64,000 nt of DNA from Crossaster papposus (GCA_037893245.1 JBAIAA010000659.1:558001-622000), one strand, 5' to 3'. Shown: positions 42,945 to 55,555, numbered from the stretch's first letter. Made by a program: numbers and translations. The notes: a model not told the origin generated them from the letters alone.

Positions 42945-44740
42945 TGTTATTTGCATTGTTATTTTTTTTTACAGCACGGTTAAAGTAAAAATTACATTTT
43001 TTCGCAAAATGTCAGTGTTTTAACTGAAGTTACAAAAATGTTAAATCATTTTGCCAAAATACATGTGTTGATGTTAAATTTTCAGCATTTTGATGTTAAA
43101 ATTACAATTTTAAAAGTGTTCATGTTTTAACGGAATTGTGTGATTTACAGTGTAATGTGTAAAAATAGTAAAACATGATAAACATTTTGCATTATAATAC
43201 GTTATAATACACGAAAATGATGTTTTACAGAGAATGGAACGGATCTTCATTAGGCCTATAATTATTTTGACCAGCTGTGATGGTAGTAAATTTAACTTGG
43301 GTAAGGTAAAAGCTAATTACATTTTTCTGCATAAACAATTTACAGACGAAAGTAATTTTACAAATAAGTGCACACTTATTTTACGCAAATTTTGCAAAAC
43401 GTTCCTACTCTCCAAATGCAAAAGAGTGAAAACGCCACTCTCTCGCCCGAGTGTTAACGGTTTAACTCTTTCGTGAGTGGGATTCACTTTGATTCGAGTA
43501 AAGAAATGCTACAAAGTCGTCTAGGAGTAATCACTTTTTATCGAGTGAGCCACTATACCACTCACTTTTTGGAGTGATTCCGATGACCACTCTTTTTAGA
43601 GAGAGCGCCCTATATTATTTGCCTATTCGCGGTATATGTGCGGCGAATGCAGCAAGCATTTTACATGCTCGAATTTTACAAACAGCCGTTATTCCAACTT
43701 GCATTGAACTTTCTATTAAATTTGCATTCAAAAATTCGAAATAAAGATTGGTTTGTTTCCGACCCACACTGCAAAAACTGTGGTGTTAAACATTTAACAC
43801 CAATGTTTTTTTGAATCTTTTGGAATGAAAATTGGTGTTAAAATGGAGTAAAATGATTCTTGAAGCATCAAATCAAGAACTGGTGTTAGGTACCTTTGGT
43901 GTTAAAGTTGACCTAGTGCGCATGCGTTTGTGAAATAAAGCCCTCTGATTGGTCGATAAGAAATTATGGGATATCGCTGTGTTAACAATAGTCGATGTTA
44001 AATTGTTGTATTTAGTCCAAAAAATCATGTTTTTACCATAATATGTAATTATTTAAACAATTCCATGATTGAATTTTGATTTTTGTGCAAACATAGTTAA
44101 ACATTCGCGTTACATTTTATTCGTTTTCAAATGTTGACATTATTCATAAATAAATAGCTGTGACTTCATCGAGGACAAAAAAGCGCAGTATAAAACTAAC
44201 TAACGGCAATGGCTATGATTGTACGTATTCAGTAGGTAATATCTAACAGGAATAGGTTATTATTGTATGGATGTGTAATGTGTAATACGTTAGTTCTTGG
44301 TATTATTTCATTACGTAATTTGTCCATGCAGTTAATATGTACAATTATAGTGTTAAAATACAACTTCTGATGTAAACAAAGTAAAAGGTGTAAGGTAAAT
44401 GCTAATTACATTTTTCCTGCATAACAAAATTACAGAGGAAAGTAATTTTACAAATAAGTGCACTCTTAATTTACGCAAATTTTGCAAAACGTTTTTACAA
44501 CTTTGGATGTAAAAACAAAAAACAGCACATTGTCTGGCAACGCTGCTGCCAACACTTGATGTAAAATAACGGACTTTTTTTTTACAGACAATAGTAATTG
44601 TACAAATAAAATGTATAAATATTTTACACAAATGTTTCAAAACCTGACTACAACATTTGATGTAACAATAAAAAACAGCAAAATGTCTGGCGTCTCTGCT
44701 GCCATCACTTTTGATGTAAAATAACATATATATTTTTTAC
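42945..44740. mobile_element. ~1.8-kb AT-rich insertion present only in unit 1
   Basis: Unit 2 has only a short linker between the same flanks (ttaattttgtt and gatgatattaacacgaatt). It contains three related blocks (aagtaattttacaaataagt near 43350 and 44440, a diverged one near 44590) and ttttacag at both ends. No coding potential is visible. An alternative is deletion from unit 2. Confidence 0.6.
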
Positions 44741-45114
44741 AGTGTGATGATATTAACACGAATTGGAAAAAAAAATGTATTTATTAGTAGTCCGGTTCCG
44801 ATGCTCTATTTTGTGTGCTACAAAACCACATATAGTGGCAGTCCGCACGACGAACCGTTTTTACAATTGAGTATATTTACTTGGTAAATGAGATTGCCGA
44901 AACCTAACTACTTAAAGAAAACCTATACCTGAACCCGATTGCACTATACAAAGTGATTTTATTTGTCATTTTTCCTTCATCAAAACTCTGTGTATTTCGA
45001 AAACAAATTTTGTATCTACTGCTGCTGTTTTTTTCTAAATATAATGTAAAGCACAAGTTTCCGCTTTCATTCTTGTTGGTGGTTAAACTTGCGTAATGTA
45101 AAACGGATCTTTTT

Positions 45115-45485
45115 TAATACAAATATACAACTAATAATAATAGGCAGTTCTTAAATAGCGCACCTATCTACCAAGATTAGTACTTAAGGCGCTCTTACAT
45201 TATTACCCCGGTCATTGGGACCATGAAACATTCCAAATACCATATTTGCTCCCTGGGGAGCATACAGCTGATGCTGCCATTTCGGCGCAAAGCAGCTAAA
45301 TCAACCACAATAACCATCTCTGCCCTCACAGGTACTCATTTACTCCTGGGTGGAGAGAAGCAATGAGTGACAAGGTGCCTTGCCCAAGAGCACACACACC
45401 GTAGCCCCAGGCCGGATTCGAACCCACAACCTGTAGTTTTACACACAGATTACAAATCCAGACCACGAGGCCATGGCACTCCACA
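45115..45485 (-). repeat. SINE-type repeat in unit 1
   Basis: Reverse strand carries the B box (gattcgaacccacaacctgt on +) and ttgcccaagagcac, then aaggcgctctt further left. Duplicated at 55556-55935, so inserted before the segmental duplication. Confidence 0.72.
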
Positions 45486-46039
45486 ACGACAGAATGCTGT
45501 ATTTAGCGCTGCTTCACCGTTGGAATCTCTCAATCTCCTGACGACGGGCAGAGCATTCTGTCCAAACCGTTGAGCTCCCCACAGTTCTATTCAGAACCAC
45601 ACAACTACCACATACCGCAAATTATTTATCTTAATGCCTTTTCGCCTTGCAAACCTTTAAATCTCACAAAGATATACTGTTAAGAGGGCCTTTTATTTCG
45701 ATCTTAACAAGATCTTCTTCTTCTCTAAAGAACATCTTGTTAAGATCGAAATCTTAAGCCCCTTTACTTATTTGATTTGTATATTTCAGGTCATTCCAGC
45801 CAGTAAGCAGTTTGCAGCAGTTTAAATCTTATTCAAAGATATACTGTAAATTATTATAGGCTACGCAGTACACGCACAAATCCTTAATCACCTTCTGTTA
45901 TTTACAACTATAATTCACTTTATGTGCGACTAATTATATATTTATCCGTTTTATTTACACGGTAGCACATTGCATGTTTCGTGCACTCTCAAATACCGGA
46001 GACACTAGTATGGTCACATAATACCGAACATGTACTTGT

Positions 46040-46427
46040 TTAAAGGTAGGATACATCATTTGCAGATATCGAAAATATTTACTACCGAATTATTAAGAAT
46101 TATCTTACCCGTTTGAAAGTGAATAATGATTCTAGGCATCCAGCAAAATGATTGCGCTAAATATTCTGTAACTGCTCTGAAAAATAAAATTTTATAAAGA
46201 AATATTCGCGATCGCCGGACGGCGATCGCGAAAAAAACAAAGATAACATAAAAATAACTGCTCTACGCCGGTTGAAAACAAACGCTGTTTTTCGTGCTTT
46301 TCTCGGCATCCATGATTGTAAAACTTCGAACGGGTCAGTTAAACGATATTTACTACAAAATACAACCCCCCAAATCTACCCATTCATGATAATTCAAGCA
46401 TTTACCAATGGTGTATCCTACCTTTAA
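46040..46427. mobile_element. M1 TTAA element downstream of receptor A
   Basis: Full copy with TTAA ends and a central GC palindrome at 46205-46232. It is orthologous to 56486-56819 in unit 2, so it predates the duplication. Confidence 0.87.
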
Positions 46428-46723
46428 AACCAATCCACCACAATTTTATATTCCGTTATAAAAACGCGTCAGACAAGCAAACATACTCCCACATTATTAC
46501 GCTTCATTTTTGTTCTACTACCATTCTTAATAATAACAACACAAACTACTATAGAGAACTAAGCGGAAACTCTTTTTAGAAAAACGAAATATGAAAATGT
46601 AAACAAATGTTGTTAAAATCAGAAGAGTTAAACCATTTTTTGCTGTATTGTATTCGCATTTTTCTTGCACACCAAATATGCTGTCATAACTGTACATGTA
46701 CTGCCCGACTCGTTTTTAACATG

Positions 46724-49700
46724 CTAGTTTTCTATGTCCATTTGCTGAAGTTGTCTTGGTCTTGCAGCCTGAATGGAGGCTACGAGTTGACGCCAGCATC
46801 TTTCCTCGTCCTCTTGCCTCCATTTGAGACACGTGATCTTGTCTCGAAGTACCGTCAAGGTGGTTGGTAAGGCATCCACTGGAAGAGCGTCAAACAACAC
46901 GAGTAGGAGACCAGCCGCACCGTCCATGATAGCGGCGTTACCAGCGACCGCTCTGGCGACTGGAGCGGCGCCTACACCTGCCTCCAGCATCCGGGTACTA
47001 GCCATGTCCAACTCCAGCATGCACTGGCCGTTTTCAATAAAGTTAGCATCGAGGAGGAATATTACCAGCCGACTAGACTTTATCGCAGTCGCTATATTGT
47101 TCAACTTGTTGACGCCGAGGATGAAGTCTCGAAAGGACAAACACAGGCGGAAGTTATTAGGCTCTCCCTCCAGGCGTTGTACCATCTGTTCGGAGACGAA
47201 GTTGTCCATTTCGCTATGATGGCAGATGTAAGCGTCGTATGCGTGCCTCTCTCCATCATCTTCATAGGCAATGTTATCCCGGCGATTGAATCTTCTGAAT
47301 AGTCCAACCCACCTCCGCTTCATCATTCTGCGCACAATCACAACTACCACTAGCACTGCAATGCCTAGTAGTAGTACAAATACCGATACTAAAACGGCAG
47401 AGATGATGGATATAGATAGACGTGCGACTGTGGAGGAGTCTACGAAATCCCGCGTTGTGGGGTTCACAGGTAACAATACTGTGGAGGAGTCTACGAAATC
47501 CCGCGTTGTGGGGTTCACAGGTAACAATACTGTGGAGGAGTCTACGAAATCCCGCGTTGTGGGGTTCACAGGTAACACTACTGTGGAGGAGTCTACGAAA
47601 TCCCGCGTTGTGGGGTTCACAGGTAACAATACTGTGGAGGAGTCTACGAAATCCCGCGTTGTGGGGTTCACAGGTAACAATACTGTGGAGGAGTCTACGA
47701 AATCCCGCGTTGTGGGGTTCACAGGTAACAATACTGTGGAGGAGTCTACGAAATCCCGCGTTGTTGGGTTCACAGGTACCACGTACACCGTGCTTTCTGT
47801 AATACAGTTTATTTTCAGATAATTGACGAGGCTTAAGTCGGTGAGTTCTCTGCCTTTCAGCAGCACAGGACTCTCACAGTGATAGCCGACAAGTGAATTA
47901 CCTTGCTGATGCAAGTATACAATGAACGGCAGCAAATCACAAGTGCACCTGAAAGGATTATAGCCCAACTCAATGCTAACTAGAGAAGGTACCCGTCCCA
48001 ATGCCTCAATATCGGCGGCAGATACAGTCTTTATGTTGTTAAACGTTAGATTTAAGAAAGTCAAGTTGGTGAGTGAGGAGATTGCATCGGTTGGTACCCG
48101 CTGCAACTCACAGTCGTTGATAGTCAGCGAAGTAAGAGCTGGAAGGTCCTGGAATGCACGCGGTGATACGCGTTGAGTCTGCGTACTATATAGGTCCACC
48201 TTGTCCAAGGAGGCTAAATTATACAAGAAATGATCAGGTAGATACCTAATTGAAGTGTGTGCGATGGTGAGTTCTCTCAGAGCTCGAAACGAGTGGAAAC
48301 TCGGAGGTTCAATTGGTTCGCCATTTTTCTGAATCACTGTGTCGACACGGATTCGTTCCAGATTGGCACTCTGGTCCCGGAAGCCATCCAAGGGTAGACT
48401 TGTCAGTTGAGTTGCGAAGATCGTCAAAGCTGATAGAGTCCAACCGGCGAACGCGCCTCTCTCCACCGACACAAGCTCAACGCTGTGGATGATTAAGTGA
48501 AACGGAGTCACGCTGGCTGTGGCTGGTATGGCGTTTTTAGGGATCTCTAGGGGATTAAAAGCATCCGTGAACCTCCATCTCGCGGTGTATAATACAAGAG
48601 ACCACCAGGGATTCATTGTAAGGTTTAGGCTGTAAAACTGCGAGAAGTTAAATCCACTTGGGCCAACCATACACATGAGTAAGAGGCTAGGCTCTTGAGT
48701 CCTATCTATCAAAAAAACGAAACGTGAATGAAATACCCAAGTACCGGACTGTGTCGAGGCGCAGGAGCATCCTTCCGGAGGGTCAACGCAGACGGGCTGT
48801 TCCCAGTCGATTTCGTACGGATACGTCAACGGCAGAAAACACAACAGAAGCAGCACATTATTGACAGATGCGCCCGCCATTGACTCTGTGGACAAATTCA
48901 CGAAAACAAAAGTTTAGGCTGCGGCTGCCTAAACACGAAAACCTTTTTTTTGTAATCAACAGATGTTTATGCTGTTCCCACTTGGCGTTTAGTGCCCTCC
49001 TTAATTTCACTGATTGACAGTGACATTCGCGAGATTGGCAGTGTTTTCATGTGGGAGTATTTGGCTAAAAGGTTGGTTCATACGCTAACATCAAGGGCGC
49101 CTTTGGAAAGCAGTTTTAAACTGAAATGGACTACCCTCTTTAAGAATTCATTAAATATAAATTTTGACAAAAATGACACCTAATGACGTCATGATGGCGT
49201 CAGTGCTCTAGACACAATTTCAGGTACTAATCTACGCATGTGTCAACTATAGCTATCACATTATGAAGCACGATATGTGGCAGAGAAAAAAACCCTCTTT
49301 TGTGTTGACCATTGTGTTCCCGGAATCTCAGGAATTCCTTTTAGGTTTCAAGGGGGGATGGGTTAGGTTACAATAGTGTTGAGTGCGTATAAAGTATAGG
49401 GATAAGAGGCGGGTACCCCTCTGCCACATATCGTGCTAGCTGGGTATAAGCTATCAGGTATACAAATATTTGGGTTGATGTAAATGTTCAAAATGCCGGC
49501 TACAAAAACCAAAAAAAAACGTATACAAAACAAATGCTATGGGAAGAAGTCTAACAAAGAAAACGAGAAACGAAATATAATGTTTGTCACATGACAAACA
49601 GAGCTGTTTTGGCTGTTCGGAAATGCATCTTGTTTGTCTTTGTACATGTAGGATACGGAGTAAAAAAATACACCTGTAATATTATTGCAACCTGATGACG

Positions 49701-50069
49701 TCACCATGTCACATCAATTTCTGTCTATACATTTTCATGAACTTACCCAATATCAACATGTATACATTAACTTATAGATATGTAGCTTTTGGGCTTCAAA
49801 TGTGAACCTTTTAATAAGGGACTAAAATTAAGTGTGGTTGACCGTTTTTAAACAGTATGTTTATTACCGGTTTGGAGTCTGGACGCTGATAATGACCCGA
49901 GTCGAAACCTAACTACCTATAATTGCAGAAACATATACTCGAGCTTGAAATATATCACTCATAGGCTTCAATCGAGTATTATAGTTGGCAAAATAAGATT
50001 GCCGAAACCTGACTATACCTATAACAGAAACTTATAGTCCTACCTAAACGTGAAACACTCACCAGCCAT
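46724..50069 (-). CDS. Short Toll-like receptor A, intact, two exons
   Basis: Type I innate-immune receptor. Coding exon 1 is 50069-50063 (ATGGCTG, then gtgagt); exon 2 is 48885-46724 after acceptor tttgtccacag. The join reads MAESMAGASVNNVLLLLCF in frame, giving 722 residues. Order: signal peptide (about 5-26), Cys-rich N-cap, about five or six leucine-rich repeats (about 155-310), LRR C-cap (FRCTCDLLPF to C363), a 119-residue stalk of seven identical 17-residue repeats (about 374-492), TM helix (about 493-520), basic KRRWVGLFRRF, and a TIR domain (about 552-709). TIR box 1 is YDAYICHH, box 2 is LCLSFRDFILG, and box 3 has CW for FW. The BB-loop Pro is Leu. By position this is a TLR with a reduced ectodomain. 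It is the only one of four copies here without a frameshift. The nearest in-frame ATG without the first exon is at 48880. Confidence 0.9.
47430..47786 (-). repeat. 51-bp in-frame minisatellite, seven copies, in receptor A stalk
   Basis: Seven head-to-tail 51-bp units encode VNPTTRDFVDSSTVLLP; one unit has VVLP and the last runs into the TM segment. 51 is divisible by three, so copy-number change keeps the frame. Units are nearly identical, indicating recent expansion or homogenisation. Paralogue A' at about 57.8 kb has one unit (VNPTTRDLVDSSTV). The Ser/Thr/Pro content suggests an O-glycosylated stalk (inference). Confidence 0.97.
49259..49448. mobile_element. 190-bp inverted-repeat element, 8-bp TSD, copy 2
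   Basis: Carries subterminal inverted repeats AGCACGATATGTGGCAGAG and is flanked by agctatca on both sides. The empty site with one agctatca is at 59843-59850 in unit 2. It is the reverse-orientation relative of 31225-31408. The 8-bp TSD suggests hAT-type mobilisation (inference). Confidence 0.9.
50063..50069 (-). CDS. Seven-base coding exon 1 of receptor A
   Basis: Minus strand reads ATGGCTG followed by gtgagtg. Splicing to the acceptor at 48886 gives ATG GCT GAG TCA ATG, keeping frame. The same exon and donor occur at 61338-61332 and 55348-55342. A start at the ATG in exon 2 (48880) would also give a normal signal peptide, so this exon might be 5' UTR in some transcripts. Confidence 0.65.
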
Positions 50070-50499
50070 ATCCAGAAAAGACGACACAGGTTAATCAAAC
50101 CAATTGCACTACAAATTAATGTGGTTCTAACGTTTACTTTTCCTTTCGTCAAAACTAATTTTATTTCGAAAGCAAGTTGTGTAGGCCTATAACCACTGCT
50201 GCTGTTATTCCACGAAATATAAAGTAAAGCACTAGAGTTATTTTAGATGATATACGAAACCAGGAAAATACCAACAAGGAAATTCTAACATGGTGGACAG
50301 TCATTGAAACTGACAATAAAAGGTCAAAAACAACAACGAATGTTCGACCCCGCTCACTTCCTTTTTTCCCTGCCCTTTTCCTATAATGTATAAACGCGCA
50401 TGCGTGATAAGGTCTTGTGGAAGACCATGACTTGAACCTCGGTACACATGTACACTGTGTAATGTCAAACAGATTGGGAAAAATGCAAATATACTGTAC

Positions 50500-50622
50500 A
50501 ATATTATATTATTATATTATTATATTATTATATTATTATATTATTATATTATTATATTATTATATTATTATATTATTATATTATTATATTATTATATTAT
50601 TATATTATTATATTATTATATA
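50500..50622. repeat. 8-bp AT satellite (attatatt)n
   Basis: About fifteen near-perfect units of ttatatta. The matching part of unit 2 (about 61850-61890) has none, so expansion followed the duplication. Confidence 0.95.
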
Positions 50623-51539
50623 AAAACTATACATGTTGTATATTCCACTTTATTATTTAATACTTATTATATTATTCATTGTATTCATATGGGTAGCGTG
50701 TCTTGTTTATATATCATTAGAATGCGTCAGACAACTAAACATACTCACTTTATTACACTTCATTTCTCTTTTAAAACCTACGCTTTTGCAGACAAAAAAA
50801 TTAACAAACTACCACTCCAGGGAGCTAAGCGGAAACCTTTTTTTTTTCGAAAGAAAACAAAAAATATAAACAATTTTGTTCAAACAATAAGAGTTCGGTT
50901 ATTTCTGCTGAGAGTTATACATTTGATTGCATTTAATTTCTTTACACAATCATAAATGCTGTCATGCATGCTATAAACTGTGTACATGTTTTGCCCGACT
51001 CATTTTGACGTGCTAGATTTCCATGTCCATTTGGTGAGGTTGTCTGGGTCTTAAAGCCTGAATATAGAGGTTACAAGTTTACGCTAGCATCTGCCCTTGT
51101 CCTCTTATCCCCATATCAGACACGTGATCTTGTCTCGAAGTACCGGTACTGCCTTCGTCTCACGGCGCCGAGTCACCCGACCAACTAAGAGCCGCATTTG
51201 TTCAACATGGGGCTATCCTAATTCCAAGATGGCGCGGCGCATGGGCCAAGATGGCTCAGGTTACTCTCTTTATATAATAGATAAAACCCATGGTTACTAC
51301 GTCGCGGTATAAAAGTCTAAGTGCATGGGACCGGGAACCCACGGTATAATTACATGAAGGAATGTCGCGCCAAGTACCGCGAGGCCGAGGAAGAAAAAGT
51401 CCAATAGGAACACGGTTACGGTGAACAAGTGTCACTTACAGGCACTTACGGATCGCTTTAAATCCACAACACCTCGGGACCATAAGTTTCGTACTTTTTC
51501 CTCTCAAACTATGTAGTACATTTTGTTCGTCGGGTGCGT

Positions 51540-53416
51540 CTAAACTATCGGTTGTGTTATGTCAAAGCTCGCGTTTGGATTATTATGTGGTATATTCCGG
51601 ATTGATGTTTTAAGTTGTTGCCAGCATCTTGTCGCATCGTCCATGCTCCACTCCAAGCATGTAATCTTGTCTCGGAGGACCCTTAAGGTGGCCGGCAAGG
51701 CATCCACAGGCAGCGCCTCAAGCAGCACGAGTAGGAGATCAGTACCTCCAGGAAGGAGGCTAAATGAATCGGCATTAATGGCTGGAACCACGCCTAGTGA
51801 GCCTTCCTCCAGCGTCCGTGTGCACGCCATGTTTAACTCTAACATACACTGGCCACAGGCGATAAACTCTGCGTCAAGGAGAACGACGACGGACCGGCTC
51901 GTCTCAATGGCGTTAGACACGTTCTCGAGCTTGTCTGCACCGACCAGGAAATCTCTAAAAGACAGGCAGAGGCGAAAGTCATCTTCCATGTTTGGTATCA
52001 TCTCGTTGACGACAAACTCAGTCGCACTTTCGTGGTGGCAAACGTATGCGTCGTATCGGAATTCGGTCTCTTGGCGGGAGGTATGGCGGGAAATACTTCT
52101 GTAATCAAAACGTCTGAACAAACTTACCCACCTCCTCTTCAGTTTCTTATACATCATCCAGGTGCTTGCCACACCCACTATGCTCACCACGACTGATACT
52201 ATCACAGCGGGTATAATGATCCGATATGGCGAAAACGATATCACGATATCACCTCCCTCATATTTCTTGGTTGTATTGACGAGCGGCAGTTCAGTTGAAG
52301 TAGTTGTCGTGTCTACACTGCAGTTCGATTCGAGGTAGGAAGCAAGATCTGGCGATAACAATTGTGCTCCTAACATACGTGGTGGGTTTTTACACGAATA
52401 GCCAGCGAAGTTGCTTCTTTTGCCGATGAGTATCGATGACTGGTGCAGCCAGTAAACGAAAGGTAGCAGTTCGCATGTGCACAAGAAGGGGCTTCCAGCT
52501 CCAAGACGAAACACCTCAAGGAATGTCATGTTTCTCAAAGCCGCCACCACCGCTGCATCAACCACCTCGATTCGATTACCTTCCAGGTGCAGCTCAGTCA
52601 GTCCTCGAAGCTCTCTCAAAATCCTGGCGTCCAAAGTCTTGATTTTGTTGTGGGAGAGGTCCAAGTGTTTCAGACTCCGGTGATCAGTCAATGTGGCGGG
52701 TAGCTCTGTGAAATCGTTGTGGCTGAGTTTTGCTCTCTAGTCGGGGAGCGTTGTGTAGGACCAATCGAGGGAAGTCTTGGTCTTCAAGTAGCGCAATGGA
52801 GATATCCAAGTGCACAATAGCAGGCAAGTTGGAGAAGGTATAGTTCGGAAGGTGCTTAAGTGGTGTGTTGCTTATAGTGATAGCCTGGAGCGCCTCAAAA
52901 GAGTGAAAACGAGGAGGCAAAATGGCACTGTTGTTATTAGTTAACACATCAAAGATGTCTATTCTGAGCAGTGAGGCGCTTTGCTCACGTAACGCCTCAA
53001 CAGGTAGACGAAACCGAAAAAATTAACGCTTTGTAGTTTAAGTCCTCGGAACACACCCACATTAATCGGGGATAGATTGTAAAATCTGTACAGCCCAAAA
53101 CAGCAGGGTGAAAAATTTGAGAAAGACGCGAACGCGCCTTCTGGTACGGAGACTAGCTGGTTTGTTGACAAATAACTTTGCAGTTCCAACTTGTAGTCCT
53201 CGGAGGGAAACTCTGTCACATTGGTAAAGTACGAGAAGAAGTCGGGGCTGCTAATCTCACAAGACGCAGCAAGGGTTGACCAAAGGTGTTGTGCAAACAT
53301 CGACATACCTGGCAAAGGTGACTGCTTAGAGTAGTCTCAATCACCATACACCAGATGGCAATTATGACTAAAGCTTGTAGATAGAGAACACGGGTAAAGA
53401 TAATGCATGTTGCCAT
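51540..53416 (-). pseudogene. Toll-like receptor B, frameshifted
   Basis: Fragments in order: signal-like start MATCIIFTRVLYLQALVIIA from 53416; N-terminal part with LVSVPEGAFASFSNF (about 53300-53010); LRR part with RIDIFDVLTNNNSAILPPRF (about 53010-52735); and a long open part 52691-51540 with LRRs, LRR C-cap (FLCTCELLPF), TM helix (YRIIIPAVIVSVVVSIVG), KRRWVSLFRRF and a complete TIR domain (YDAYVCHH, LCLSFRDFLVG, RCWQQL). Breaks: a 2-base deletion near 52731 relative to B', a frame change near 53012-53020 after SVNFF, and probably another near 53290. The TIR half is still open for 383 codons, so decay is recent or the assembly has indels. BB-loop Pro is Val. Confidence 0.8.
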
Positions 53417-54882
53417 CTTTGCATCTAATTCATCCGGTGTACTACCCTCAATCGTCTGCTTTCTTGGGTCTTCTTGGGTAAACGTACGGTACACTTTCAA
53501 GAGAGTGTTGAATTGCAGGTGCAAGCGATGCCCGTTGTAAAATTGCAGATTGCAGTTGTAAGATTGCAGTTGTAAAATTGAAGTGATCTTCATAAAAAAA
53601 CGCCTTCCCTTTTTCTGTCGAAATCGTAATGTGTTTAGCTGCCCATATAGTATCAGTGACACTTTCATTTTGAGTTTCAGTGTTTATAACCGGACGTATT
53701 CGGGAGGTGGTTGCATTGCATTGACGTCCCTGTGATATACCAAACGTCAACATGCACAGGGCAAACATGTCTTTACATGTACATGTACATGTACCTGTAC
53801 ACGTACGTATCCCCAATTTTGTCGCCAGTCATGATGGCATCATGACAATATTTTACGTCGGTCGTACCACGCAGGTAACGCAAAAGTTCAAAGTACAATA
53901 TGATTCACATTGCTATTCAGAAAGAGGACGCGAGAAAACAATAAAGGCGCCATCCTTTTTGCAATTATAGGTACTTTTTAATGCATTTATTTTAATCTCA
54001 GGGATTTGCGGGCATTGTGATTTTTTTAAGAAGGTATCTCATCCAAAGAGAAATTGAGAAAGTCGAACCGAGACCTCCCATACAATAAGATCTAGCAAAG
54101 TGCGACATGAACAGCACACATAATTTTACTAGTTTGTGTTGTCGGAGGCAAGTTTTCGCCAACCTAGAGTTGGACAAAATGTGTGAAAGCATCATCGCAT
54201 GCAGCGTGAGCAGTGACAACCTTATAGGTGTTATCACTTTGTTTAAAAAAAAAAAAAAAACCGCTTCAAAATGGCCACTAATAAAACAAATTACGGATTA
54301 ATTATATGTGGTACCGTAACGGTGGTAACAAGCAAATTGGTGGCCATTTTTTAAAGGGTGCATAACACCATAGACATGGAGAAAAAAATATAAAAAAATC
54401 TCCATGTCTATGATAACACCTAAAACTGAGCTGCCCTCGTTGCAATAATGTAATAAATTAAAATATTTTACACCTAGGTGAGAATGCGCACGCTACTTGT
54501 ATATACAGGGGTGGTCCAAAGAAGGAACCAGAACGGCCTATTTTCAGTACCCTCCGACCTACAAAACTAGTTTGGGTAGACGGGGAATCTTTCTACATGA
54601 AAACCAAGATCACTCGATTCAGTCCTGTGGTTTTCATTCAAGGGACCTATTTCTGGAACCAAGTCATTGGCCAATAGGCCGTCAACAGAACTGAAGCGCG
54701 ACGGCAATGAATGGTCTAGTCATTTGCCCTTAAAACAGAAACCTTATAAATTGACCAAGACCTTGAGAACCATTTCGCGTACCAACACTACTAGAACATC
54801 AGTTTTTGCCCTTTTAATCATCATTTAATTATAAATCTAATTGAGTGCTTTAACGGTATTATAATTATAAATTATATTATAT
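53417..54882. other. Unique spacer between the two duplication units
   Basis: Not present elsewhere in the window. Holds (tacatg)n and a hairpin; no gene recognised. The B promoter would lie here if B were transcribed from its own ATG. Confidence 0.5.
54369..54412. repeat. Perfect 14-bp hairpin between the duplication units
   Basis: CATAGACATGGAGA and its complement around a 16-base A-rich loop. Confidence 0.8.
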
Positions 54883-55341
54883 ATTCAACTTTGACCGACA
54901 TTCGGTGACAATATCAAGTTGCTCCCCCAGTGTTTTGTGCAGATTTGTGTGACTCGAGTCGAGTTGAGCCAGGAAGTATGGAGTCAAGTCGAGTCACAGT
55001 AAAGTGAGTCCCCCTATTCGAGTCGTGTCCAATACTTGCCCCAATACAACTTAACGTCACGAATATTTGAACACTACATAATAAATAAATAAACAAACAC
55101 AACTAGGAAATTAATTAATTTTGTTGGCATTTTTTAACTAGAAATCGCCTAAAGCCAATATGGTGATGATATTAACACGAATTAGAAAATAAATGTATTT
55201 AGTAGTCCGGTTCCGGGGTGCTATTTTGTGTGCTACATAACCACATAGTGGCAGTCCGCGCGACAAACCGTTTTTACAATCGAGTATATTTAGTTGGCAA
55301 AATGAGATTGCCGAAACCTGAACTTGAAACATATCACTCAC

Positions 55342-55348
55342 CAGCCAT
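55342..55348 (-). other. Third copy of the TLR exon-1 motif
   Basis: ATGGCTG|gtgagt again, flanked by the same ccagaaaagacgacacagg context. By position it could serve receptor B, but joining it to B's start region does not give a clear frame. The equivalent part of unit 1 (about 44.9 kb) lacks it. Confidence 0.4.
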
Positions 55349-55555
55349 ATCCAGAAAAGACGACACAGGATAATACAACCGATTGCACTACAAAGTGATT
55401 TTATTTGTCATTTTCCCTTCATCAAAACTCTGTGTATTTCGAAAACAAATTTTGTATCTACAGCTGCTGTTTTTTATAAATATAATGTAAAGCACAAGTT
55501 TCCGCTTTCATTCTTGTTGGTGGCTAAACTTGCGTAATGTCAGACGGATCTTTTT

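Larger units (their letters stand above)
42710..53416. repeat. Tandem segmental duplication, unit 1
   Basis: Partner of unit 2. Its left breakpoint lies about 430 bp upstream of the Shisa-like start codon. Relative to unit 2 it has extra sequence at about 42945-44740, 49259-49448 and 50500-50622, and it lacks the sequences at 59118-59672 and 60326-61188. Confidence 0.9.

Noticed and set aside
47101..47307. Small ORFs antisense to or out of frame with TIR domains (also at 57224-57698 and 62573-63124)
   Set aside because: Frame shadows of the TIR coding sequence.
47271..47822. 183-codon plus-strand ORF of repeated VEESTKSRVVGFTGNNT
   Set aside because: It is the antisense shadow of the 51-bp array. 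The array length is a multiple of three and free of stops in several frames; receptor A on the minus strand explains it.
55342..55348. Definite exon 1 for receptor B
   Set aside because: The motif is right, but no acceptor near 53416 gives a convincing in-frame join, so I list it only as a copy of the motif.
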